A stretch of 64,000 bases of DNA from Bacteroidales bacterium (lineage in GTDB: Bacteria; Bacteroidota; Bacteroidia; Bacteroidales; P3), in the NCBI GenBank assembly GCA_017449525.1, contig JAFTFL010000004.1, forward strand, positions 1 to 64,000, read 5' to 3'. Below, one piece after another: positions 52,928 to 60,263 of the stretch (position 1 is the first letter of the stretch; each line of letters starts with the position of its first letter). The position numbers and the translations under genes are program-made. The notes below the pieces were generated by a model. The model ran no database searches, had not been told where the DNA came from, and saw nothing but the letters and a program-made list of their open reading frames with translations.

Positions 52928-53314
52928 GGTGCTACGGTGTGCATGGGGAAGTAGAGGTTCTCTCTGCTAAAAGTTATAGTGCAATAGTCCGCCTGTCGTG
53001 ATGCAGGTTTGCAGGTGTCGTACGGCAAGGAGAAAAGATGCCGTACGACAAGGGGGTCTATGCCGTACTGCTGAGGGGCTGATGTCGTACGGTATGGAGG
53101 CATGTGCTGTACGACACTTGAAGGGGGTGTCGTACGGCAGTTTTATTGGTTGTAGTAGGGGTGATGACAGGGCTGATCTACGGGAGGAGGCAGGCGGTGC
53201 TTGAGGGCAACGTTTCCTGTGGAACAATCGGCGTAAAGCTCATGGAACAAGACGATTGAACTTCTTGGGCGCGTTTTATGCATCTTTTGCACTAAAACGC
53301 ATGGAACATGGTTC
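52928..53314. other. Non-coding interval between convergent genes
   Basis: About 390 bp between mnmG (plus) and the WbqC gene (minus). It holds the most regular GTAC array (53016-53139). The rest shows no gene, clear terminator or promoter box. Confidence 0.65.
53016..53139. repeat. GTAC-centred array, locus D
   Basis: Six sites have GTAC at 53020, 53043, 53065, 53087, 53109 and 53132, with steps of 23, 22, 22, 22 and 23 bp. Sites read GTCGTACGGCA, GCCGTACGACA, GCCGTACTGC, GTCGTACGGTA, GCTGTACGACA and GTCGTACGGCA. Spacers share G-runs (complement C-runs) but otherwise differ. Confidence 0.85.
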
Positions 53315-54013
53315 TTAGTCGCCCATAAGGGGCAACGATAGCAGGTAGTCCTTCGTTTCGGGGCCGAGGTTGAACAGAAGGTCGATGATGCTGAGGTTGG
53401 GCAGGAAGGGTTGGCGGCCTGTGAAGACTTGGGTGTATGGCGGCAGGGGGCAGGGGGCTACGTAGTGCTTGGTGGTGATGGTGGAGCGCAGGTCGCCGAC
53501 GAGGCCTCCGTTCGCGTCGCGCGATGCGCCGTTGGTGCATGCGGCGTCGGGTGGCAGGAAATCGGTGCTGAGACCGATGGGGCAGTTGATGCCTATCCTG
53601 CGGCAGAGGCAAGCCAGCAGCGCGTCGTTCAGCGTGAGCAGCGTGGTGTGCGGAGCGAGCAGCGTGCGCTGCAACTCGTCTTTGTAGTAGAGGAAGAAGG
53701 GTGCAGCACTGTAGGCCGACTCTATGGTGCGCCAGTGTCGTACTGGCCAAGCCTCGGCGTAGTTCAGCTCGATTTCGTGGGTGCGAGTGCGGTTGCCGAA
53801 GGGGCGGTGCAGCGGGATGCTGAGGGCGAGGCTTCCCTGCGGTGTGCCTATCAGGGTGCGGTTGCGGAGCGTCTGCTTGGGGAACGTTTCATATTGCTCA
53901 ATGACCACATGGGAGGCCTGTGCCACGCAGGCCATGTAGGCCACCGAGGGCAGATAGGCCGTGGAGAGGAGCAAGTAGGGGAGGGGCGTCGTGGCTGCTG
54001 TGGGGGTGCTCAT
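53315..54013 (-). CDS. WbqC family protein
   Basis: The 232-residue product from the ATG at 54013 matches the WbqC-like family: LLLSTAYLPSVAYMACVAQA at the start, QTLRNRTLIGTPQGSLALSI, HEIELNYAEAWPVRHWRTIE and LFNLGPETKDYLLSL at the end. Members occur in polysaccharide loci and elsewhere; the reaction is unknown. Its ATG overlaps the stop of the upstream gene by 4 bp. A much longer open frame upstream overlaps that gene and is rejected. Confidence 0.88.
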   Translation of the reverse strand: MSTPTAATTPLPYLLLSTAYLPSVAYMACVAQASHVVIEQYETFPKQTLRNRTLIGTPQGSLALSIPLHRPFGNRTRTHEIELNYAEAWPVRHWRTIESAYSAAPFFLYYKDELQRTLLAPHTTLLTLNDALLACLCRRIGINCPIGLSTDFLPPDAACTNGASRDANGGLVGDLRSTITTKHYVAPCPLPPYTQVFTGRQPFLPNLSIIDLLFNLGPETKDYLLSLPLMGD

Positions 54014-54432
54014 TGGCCGAAGGTGATGGTGCAGAGTTTGCCAGCGTCGAAATAGAAGTCGATGTTCGCTTCGGGGAACGACACACGGCGTTCGCCCCAG
54101 GGTTCCTGCTCGACATCCTCTTCGAAGAAGCCGTGGTCGGTCATTATTTTTACAAGGTCGCGTTCGGTGAGGGGGAACACCTCGAGCCCGAAGAGGGTGC
54201 AGTCGGGGTTGGCCACATCCACGCATTGCAGCTCGGGGTTCTCGTTTTCGAAGAAGAGACTTGTCTGAAGCTGGTCGTAGTGCAGCACGGTGGTAGGCTC
54301 GTTGGCCAGGTTGTCGATGCTTTCTACGCTGTCGGCTTCGCCCCAAAGTTCAACGACCTGCTCTACAGGCATGCCGAAGCGTAGCGCCCCCAGTCCTTGA
54401 TGAATCAGTATGTCGGTTTTGGCTGTTTCCAT
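54010..54432 (-). CDS. Conserved-looking hypothetical protein
   Basis: The 140-residue acidic cytoplasmic protein opens with ILIHQGLGALRFGMPVEQVV and ends AGKLCTITFGQ. The pattern G-x-x-x-FGM-x-x-x-VxxLxG recalls small Ig-like domains common in Bacteroidota and Proteobacteria, but I do not recognise a named family. It has its own promoter and is translationally coupled to the WbqC gene. Confidence 0.82.
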   Translation of the reverse strand: METAKTDILIHQGLGALRFGMPVEQVVELWGEADSVESIDNLANEPTTVLHYDQLQTSLFFENENPELQCVDVANPDCTLFGLEVFPLTERDLVKIMTDHGFFEEDVEQEPWGERRVSFPEANIDFYFDAGKLCTITFGQ

Positions 54433-54471
54433 GTGGTGTAGTACTGTTTTGTGGTTGTATGAGTTCTGTGC

Positions 54472-54481
54472 AGCAAAGGTA
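54472..54481 (-). promoter_or_regulatory. Promoter -7 box for 54010-54432
   Basis: On the minus strand this reads TACCTTTGCT, preceded by AAGTCG, 40 bp before the ATG. Confidence 0.6.
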
Positions 54482-54677
54482 CGACTTCTTTTCCAAATGA
54501 TGTTTTTCGGAGGAGCAGCGGCCGAAGTCCGCGGTTGGGCTGTATTTTGTAAAGGGCTGATAGGTATTGTGTTGTTGATTGGAAGATGAAAATGTGAGGT
54601 TAATTTTTGTTTATGTCGTTGCCCTCCGAGGGGCGAGGATTATGGCTGTGAGTGGCCGACACGTCGATTTATTTGCG

Positions 54678-54687
54678 TAACTTTGCA
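54678..54687 (+). promoter_or_regulatory. Promoter -7 box for alpha-oxoamine synthase operon
   Basis: TAACTTTGCA, 120 bp before the chosen ATG at 54807. Confidence 0.65.
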
Positions 54688-54806
54688 ACTAAATTTGAAG
54701 CACCGTTTCCGCAACGCGAGTGGGAGGCTCAGAGGGGGAGAAGAGGCTATGTGCGGTGGCGTGTGCTGCTCTGGGCAAGAAGAATTACAACACAATATTG
54801 CGCAAT

Positions 54807-56072
54807 ATGAAGGATATATTCGAAAGGATTAAGGAGTCGACAGGTGGCCCGCTGGGTCAATACCGTAAGTTGGCCGATGGTTATTTCTACTTCCCCCACC
54901 TCGAGGGTGAACTGGGACCGGAAATGACATTCAATGGTAAGAAGGTTCTGAACTGGAGCCTCAACAACTACTTAGGACTGGCCAACAACCCAGAGGTAAG
55001 GGCAGCCGACGAGGAAGGCACGCGTCGGTGGGGTTTAGCCTATCCGATGGGGGCTCGCATGATGTCAGGAAACACCTACCTGCACGAGGAGGTAGAAGCT
55101 ATGCTGTGCGAGTACACGCATAAGAAACATGGGTATCTGCTCAACTTCGGTTATCAAGGCCAGATTAGCATCCTCGACACCATCGTAGGTCTGCGTGATG
55201 TCATTGTCTACGACAGTGAGGCACACGCCTGCCTCATCGACGGTTTCCGTGTTACGGGCGCAAAGCGTTTCAAATATCAGCATAACGACATAGAGAGTCT
55301 GCGCAAGCAGCTTAAGCAAGCTACTGCAGTGGCCGAGCGTCAAGGCGGTGGAATATTGGTGGCTACAGAGGGCGTCTATGGTATGGAAGGCGACCTGGGC
55401 GCACTCGACAAGATAGTGGCTCTCAAGAAGGAGTTCAACTTCCGCATTCTCATTGACGATGCGCATGGCATGGGCGTCATGGGGCCCGAGGGGCGCGGCA
55501 CGCACACCCACTTCCATTGCGAAGATGAGATAGACCTCTACTTCTGTGCTTTCGCCAAGACGATGGCCATCATCGGCGGCTTCATTGGCTGCAATGATCC
55601 GGACATCATCACTTATCTGCGCTTCAACATGCGCAGCCAAATCTATGCCAAGAGCCTTCCGATGCCCATCGTATGGGGTGTGAAAAGACGCTTGGAAATC
55701 ATCAACCAACACCCCGAATACCGTGAGCGTCTGTGGGAACTCTCCAATTATCTGCAGAAGTCGCTCAAGGAGGAGGGCTTCAACACTGGTGTAACCGAAT
55801 CGCCCGTCACCCCAGTGTTCTTCCCCGGCGACGTCAACCAGGGCACCAATGTCGTGGTGGATTTGCGCGAGAACTACGGTATATTCTGCTCCATAGTGGT
55901 CTATCCGGTGGTTCCCAAAGGACAGATTATGCTGCGCATCATCCCGACAGCTGTACATACACGCGAACACGCCGACCGCACACTGAGTGTGTTCCGCGAG
56001 GTGAAGAAAAAACTGGACGCAGGCGAGTACAACAAGCCTATGCCCGATATGCACCTTATCAAGAATCAGTAA
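54807..56072 (+). CDS. Second alpha-oxoamine synthase, candidate cysteate acyltransferase
   Basis: The 421-residue PLP enzyme joins an amino acid to an acyl thioester with loss of CO2. Motifs are ESTGGPLGQYRKL near the start, NWSLNNYLGLANNPEVR, YDSEAHACLIDGF (His140), LIDDAHGMGVMGPEGRG (Asp218, His220) and FCAFAKTMAIIGGF (Schiff-base Lys251). It differs from the serine palmitoyltransferase at 46904 by a longer N-terminus and by many substrate-loop residues. In Bacteroidota such enzymes include cysteate acyltransferases for sulfonolipids and glycine C-acetyltransferase-like enzymes. The downstream genes favour a lipid role. The ATG at 54807 follows the promoter best. Confidence 0.85.
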   Translation: MKDIFERIKESTGGPLGQYRKLADGYFYFPHLEGELGPEMTFNGKKVLNWSLNNYLGLANNPEVRAADEEGTRRWGLAYPMGARMMSGNTYLHEEVEAMLCEYTHKKHGYLLNFGYQGQISILDTIVGLRDVIVYDSEAHACLIDGFRVTGAKRFKYQHNDIESLRKQLKQATAVAERQGGGILVATEGVYGMEGDLGALDKIVALKKEFNFRILIDDAHGMGVMGPEGRGTHTHFHCEDEIDLYFCAFAKTMAIIGGFIGCNDPDIITYLRFNMRSQIYAKSLPMPIVWGVKRRLEIINQHPEYRERLWELSNYLQKSLKEEGFNTGVTESPVTPVFFPGDVNQGTNVVVDLRENYGIFCSIVVYPVVPKGQIMLRIIPTAVHTREHADRTLSVFREVKKKLDAGEYNKPMPDMHLIKNQ

Positions 56073-56302
56073 TAGCACAGGTGTGATGCGGCCATGACAC
56101 AGGCAGCTGCGGTCGTGCGGTGGAAGAGACCAGGTACGGAGGTGGCTGCATGTGTCGTGGTGTAGCGTTGCGCGAAGGATTGACAACCTGCGCAGCAGTG
56201 CAGGTCTGTAGCGTGTGGAATAATGTATTGTGAATGCGCAACGCACCTGTGAACATGCAACTTGGCGGAGTGCACAGCACCTCCGCATAAATTCGAATAG
56301 CG

Positions 56303-57526
56303 ATGAGCAAATACCAGTTAGTGTGTAAGAAGTGTGGCAAAATCGTGGGCGACTTTGCTACGTGGTTCGCACAGGACCAGAAGTGCAGTTGCGGAAGCAA
56401 CCATGCCGAGGTGCAGTATCCGGAGGCTGACTTTGCCGTGATGGAGGAGGTTGCCAGTGGCGCACCCGACTCGTTCTACAACTATTTTGACTACTTGCCG
56501 CTGTCATCACGCGTCAATATAGTGAGCTTGGGCGAAGGAGCCATACCTATGGAGCGGTGGGAACATCTTGAACGCTATGCACAGAGACAGTGTGGTATAG
56601 ACTGCGAGGTGTACGTCTACCGCAACGACTTGAACCGAGGAACTGGCACCTTCAAGGACATCAGCGCATCGCTTGCTGCCTCGGTGATGAAGGAGCACGG
56701 GGTGAGGGAGTATTGCCTGGCCAGCACTGGTAATGCGGGCATTGCGTACGCCACCTATCTGGCTAAGGCTGGGGTGGGATTTACCGTGTTCACACCAGAA
56801 AATGTGGAGGATGACACTCTGCTGGCACTTCAAAGCACAGGGCAACGCGTCATGGTGTCGAGAGGCAACTATGGCGATGCTAAACGAGAAGCAGCTGAAT
56901 ATCATACGGAAAAGCATGTAATGATTTCGGCTGGCAATATTGACCCACTGCGCGTAGAGTCGAAGCGCACAATGGTGTTTGAATGCCTGCGACAACTGGG
57001 TGGCATGCCCGATGTGTACATGCAGGCCGTGGCGGGTGGTACGGGTCCGATAGCATTTGAGAAGGGTTTCCGCGACCTTGCTCCAACACATCCGAACCTG
57101 CGCATGCCGCGTATGATACTGGTGCAGCAGGACACATGCGACCCTATGGTACGAGCTTGGGAACGTGCTCGTAAAGAGGGATTTCCGCAAGGCTACGAAA
57201 AGAACTATGAAGCACTGGCAGATGTGCATACGCGCATCTCTATTCTCACGGCTGCCAACCCGGGCATGTACCCCATTGTGGCACCGATAGTGCGCAATAG
57301 TGGTGGCTCTTTTGTGCGTGTGAAAGAGAGTGGACTGCCCCTGTTGGGCAAGGAGATGATGTCGGAACGTGGTGTGCTGCTTGGCCCAGCTTCAGCAGTG
57401 TGCTATGCAGGATTCTACGAGGCATGCAATGAGGGACTTATCCATTCGGGCGACCGAGTGTTGCTCAATACGGGTGAAGGCTCGGCACGTGCTGCGTGGT
57501 ATCGTCAAGAGGTGGAAGCTCTTTAG
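56303..57526 (+). CDS. Threonine-synthase-like PLP enzyme, candidate cysteate synthase
   Basis: The 407-residue fold-type II PLP enzyme has an N-terminal zinc-ribbon-like region (CKKCGK with CSCG; Cys 8, 11, 28, 30). The PLP Lys is in NRGTGTFKDISAS (Lys118), the phosphate-binding motif is ASTGNAGIAYATYLAK, and VAGGTGPIAFEKGF lies later. It resembles threonine synthase, but TGTFKD replaces the usual TGSFKDR, a difference I associate with cysteate synthase, which makes L-cysteate from phosphoserine and sulfite. Its position between an alpha-oxoamine synthase and an SDR supports that. True threonine synthase is the main alternative. Confidence 0.75.
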   Translation: MSKYQLVCKKCGKIVGDFATWFAQDQKCSCGSNHAEVQYPEADFAVMEEVASGAPDSFYNYFDYLPLSSRVNIVSLGEGAIPMERWEHLERYAQRQCGIDCEVYVYRNDLNRGTGTFKDISASLAASVMKEHGVREYCLASTGNAGIAYATYLAKAGVGFTVFTPENVEDDTLLALQSTGQRVMVSRGNYGDAKREAAEYHTEKHVMISAGNIDPLRVESKRTMVFECLRQLGGMPDVYMQAVAGGTGPIAFEKGFRDLAPTHPNLRMPRMILVQQDTCDPMVRAWERARKEGFPQGYEKNYEALADVHTRISILTAANPGMYPIVAPIVRNSGGSFVRVKESGLPLLGKEMMSERGVLLGPASAVCYAGFYEACNEGLIHSGDRVLLNTGEGSARAAWYRQEVEAL

Positions 57527-57599
57527 AACAAGACTATTGCGAATTGACGCAACGGAATCGACGACTGTTGTAAAGAGGTGTTAGACCGAAAGTGTGGAC

Positions 57600-58400
57600 A
57601 TGAAGACATTGAAAGGCAAGACGATTTGGATAACGGGTGCCAGTAGCGGTATAGGCGAAGCCGTGGCCTACGAGTGTGCCAGACAGGGGGCGCGCGTGAT
57701 TGTAACGGCATTGGAGGCTGATTTGCTCCAAGGAGTGGTGGCAAAATGCAAAGAGTTTGGCGCGGCCGACGCAGCATCTTTGCCGTTTGACCTCAGCCGG
57801 ACTGACGAGCTTAGCGAACTGGCAGACAGTGCATGGCGTCAGTTTGATGGCATTGATGTGCTCTACAACAATGCTGGTATCAGTCAGCGTGGAACCACCA
57901 TCGAAACACAAATGAACGTGATTCGCAAGGTGATGGATGTGGATTTCTATGCACCCGTAGTCCTCACCAAAACGATATTGCCACGGATGGTGCAGCGTGG
58001 TGGTGGTCAGCTTGTTGTTACGACAAGCATAGCTGGTTGTTTCGGCTTCCCGTTGCGGTGCGCCTACTCGTCGGCGAAACATGCGCTGTATGGCTTTTTC
58101 GAAACGGTGCAGGCGGAAACCTACGAGCAAGGCATCCGTGTAACCATTGTGTGTCCAGGTAGGGTGCAGACCAACATTTCGCGCTATGCACTTGAGAAAG
58201 ACGGTACTCGCCATGGTAAACTGGATGCCGGACAGGCCGGCGGTGTTACACCAACCCAGGCGGCTCGCAAGATAGTGAGAGCCATCAACAAGCAGAAACG
58301 CGAGGTGCTCGTGGGTAGAAAAGAACTGCTGATGGCCTATATTAAGCGGTTCTTCCCGGGGCTATGCGCACGGCTGTCGCGCAAAATCAGCCCGATGTAG
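57600..58400 (+). CDS. SDR oxidoreductase, candidate 3-keto-lipid reductase
   Basis: The 266-residue short-chain dehydrogenase has the cofactor motif TGASSGIGE, NNAG at about 90, and catalytic Ser143, Tyr156 and Lys160 (YSSAK). The C-terminal extension (LLMAYIKRFFPGLCARL) is basic and hydrophobic, suggesting membrane contact. DHRS7B-like SDRs include 3-ketosphinganine reductases. Placed after an alpha-oxoamine synthase, whose product is a 3-ketone, reduction of that ketone is the natural inference. The ATG at 57600 is preferred over a GTG two codons earlier. Confidence 0.85.
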   Translation: MKTLKGKTIWITGASSGIGEAVAYECARQGARVIVTALEADLLQGVVAKCKEFGAADAASLPFDLSRTDELSELADSAWRQFDGIDVLYNNAGISQRGTTIETQMNVIRKVMDVDFYAPVVLTKTILPRMVQRGGGQLVVTTSIAGCFGFPLRCAYSSAKHALYGFFETVQAETYEQGIRVTIVCPGRVQTNISRYALEKDGTRHGKLDAGQAGGVTPTQAARKIVRAINKQKREVLVGRKELLMAYIKRFFPGLCARLSRKISPM

Positions 58401-58434
58401 CATCATAACAACCATACTTTCAGGGTAAAAAGCG

Positions 58435-58476
58435 AAGCGTGGAACATTCACATCTGTGTGAGTGCTCCACGCTTTT
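58435..58476. terminator. Bidirectional terminator
   Basis: AAGCGTGGA (58435-58443) pairs with TCCACGCTT (58466-58474), and inner TCACA/TGTGA arms extend it. A-rich sequence lies on the left and TTTCC on the right. It separates the convergent SDR gene and dihydrouridine synthase gene. Confidence 0.8.
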
Positions 58477-58499
58477 CCTTGAGAGCAAGGGTTTGATGG

Positions 58500-59495
58500 C
58501 TACACTATTGAAGAGTGCTCCTCATAGTGAAGGGCAATGCTGTCGAGCAGTTGCATCACCTCGTCGGCTGTGGTGAGGGTAACCAATTGTTGACGAAATG
58601 GTTTAAAGTTGTGCAGTGCACGGAAATAACCACTGTAGTGTTTCCTCATTTCGAGAACAGCTACACGCTCTCCCTTGAAGTGGATGGCCTCTTGTAGATG
58701 TCTCTTACATACTTCGCAGCGTTCTGATACCATGATAGTTCTCGGCTTATGGCCGTTGAGAACAGCGCGAGATTGCTCGAATATCCACGGGTTCCCAATG
58801 GCGGCACGCCCAATGAGGACACCGTCTACCCCGTAGCGTCGTTGCATCTCGGCTGGTTCGGAAGGATGAGTGATGTCGCCGTTTCCAAACACGGGAATGC
58901 GCATGCGTGGATTCTCCTTGACACGGCCAATTAGCGTCCAGTCGGCCTGCCCCGTGTACATTTGTGTTTTGGTGCGGCCATGAATGGCAAGGGCTGCAAT
59001 ACCAATGTCTTGCAACCGTTCGGCTAATTCGCAAATGGGTTTGTTGTTTGCGTCATAGCCAAGACGCGTTTTGACGGTGAGAGGGTAGGGTTCTGCCCGA
59101 CGGACTAAGGCGGCGGTGATAGCGACCAACTTGTCGGGGGTGAGGAGCATGCCGCTGCCAGCCCCACGTCCAGCCACCTTGCGCACGGGGCAACCCCAGT
59201 TGATGTCGATGAAGTCTGGGTGATGCTCCTTGACGATGTCAACGCAACGCAGCAGTTCCTCCTCATTGGCTCCGAAGATTTGGATGCCGACAGGACGGGT
59301 CTCTTCGTCGAAAAGCAGTTTGCGGAGGCTCTTCTCGGCGTCGCGTACCAGTGCCTCGGCCGCAATGAATTCAGTAACGGTAACATCGGCTCCCAGGTGT
59401 CGACACAGCGACCGGAACGGCTTGTCCGTAATGTCGTCCATGGGTGAAAGTACCAAGGGGAAGTCGGGCCACTGCATATTGCCGATGGTCAGCAT
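58500..59495 (-). CDS. tRNA-dihydrouridine synthase
   Basis: The 331-residue FMN enzyme reduces uridines in the D-loop of tRNA. Motifs are PLVLSPMDDITDKPFRSLCR, GIQIFGANEEELLRCVDIV, FIDINWGCPVRKVAGRGAGS (catalytic Cys), HGRTKTQMYTGQADW, and PVFGNGDITHPSE, then GVLIGRAAIGNPWIF. The ATG at 59495 is chosen; a further 130 open codons upstream overlap the divergent cdd gene. It resembles DusB-type enzymes of Bacteroidota, but the exact Dus class is not certain. Confidence 0.94.
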   Translation of the reverse strand: MLTIGNMQWPDFPLVLSPMDDITDKPFRSLCRHLGADVTVTEFIAAEALVRDAEKSLRKLLFDEETRPVGIQIFGANEEELLRCVDIVKEHHPDFIDINWGCPVRKVAGRGAGSGMLLTPDKLVAITAALVRRAEPYPLTVKTRLGYDANNKPICELAERLQDIGIAALAIHGRTKTQMYTGQADWTLIGRVKENPRMRIPVFGNGDITHPSEPAEMQRRYGVDGVLIGRAAIGNPWIFEQSRAVLNGHKPRTIMVSERCEVCKRHLQEAIHFKGERVAVLEMRKHYSGYFRALHNFKPFRQQLVTLTTADEVMQLLDSIALHYEEHSSIV

Positions 59496-59562
59496 TGGAC
59501 TCCTCCTTTTAAACCCGTACGTACACAATAAAACATAATGCGGTGCGTATCTTCCAAAGTCG

Positions 59563-59572
59563 TGCAAAGGTA
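59563..59572 (-). promoter_or_regulatory. Promoter -7 box for dihydrouridine synthase gene
   Basis: On the minus strand this reads TACCTTTGCA, 68 bp before the ATG at 59495. Confidence 0.65.
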
Positions 59573-59599
59573 CTAAAAACATCACACATATTATTATAT

Positions 59600-60085
59600 A
59601 TGACTCCAGAAGAATCAACACCGCGGCAGTTGCTAATATCCTACAACGAATGGGAGGGAATGGACAGTTTGCCAGCGGACGACCGCGCCCTGTTGCAAGC
59701 TGCGGTAGTGGCCTTAGATGGGGCTTATAGCCCGTACAGTAAGTTTTGCGTGGGGGCTGCCGTTCGGTTGGCCGACGGAAGCATTGTAACAGGCTCAAAC
59801 CAAGAGAACATCGCCTACCCATCGGGACTTTGCGCTGAGCGTACTGCATTGTTTGCAGCAGCGCATCGCTACCCAGAGCAACCATTTACGGCTCTCGCCA
59901 TCGTGGGACGCAATGCCGAGGGGCAACTGGTACCAGCCACTCCGTGTGGAGCCTGTAGGCAGGTGATGGCCGAGTACGAACAACGACACCGTAGAAGCCT
60001 ACACATTATTCTATTTATATCGGTGGACAAAATACTGACGCTCGATGGAGTGGACTCTCTTTTGCCGTTCTCTTTCAGTATGTAG
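59600..60085 (+). CDS. cdd: Cytidine deaminase
   Basis: Deaminates cytidine and deoxycytidine for pyrimidine salvage. The 161-residue protein has YSPYSKFCVGAAVRLADGSI, the zinc ligand and catalytic Glu in CAERTALFAAAHR, and the zinc pair in PCGACRQVMAEYE. The ATG at 59600 is preferred; 19 more codons are open upstream. A TAATTTTG box at 60129 follows the gene and may serve the next one. Confidence 0.95.
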   Translation: MTPEESTPRQLLISYNEWEGMDSLPADDRALLQAAVVALDGAYSPYSKFCVGAAVRLADGSIVTGSNQENIAYPSGLCAERTALFAAAHRYPEQPFTALAIVGRNAEGQLVPATPCGACRQVMAEYEQRHRRSLHIILFISVDKILTLDGVDSLLPFSFSM

Positions 60086-60263
60086 CAATTGGGACTGGAA
60101 TAATGTAACGGTTTTACAACCAATGGCCTAATTTTGCCCTTCAAAAAGTTTGTGCTCATACTGCGCGTGATACGGATTTTTCTTTGTACTTTTGCACGCT
60201 TAAAACTGCACCCCCTTATAGCGGGGCGCAACGGTACGTGAAATAAACAATAAGTATAGTAAC

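Larger units (their letters stand above)
54433..54806. other. Divergent intergenic region
   Basis: About 370 bp between divergent genes. It contains a minus-strand promoter (54472-54481) and a plus-strand promoter (54678-54687). An open frame beginning at 54720 merely extends the next gene upstream. Nothing else is seen. Confidence 0.6.

Noticed and set aside
53016-53139. Possible CRISPR array
   Set aside because: Repeats are about 12 bp, degenerate and near-palindromic, spacers only 10-11 bp, and there are no cas genes in the window.
55065-56288. 407-codon minus-strand frame
   Set aside because: Antisense to the PLP enzyme at 54807, which has all catalytic motifs.
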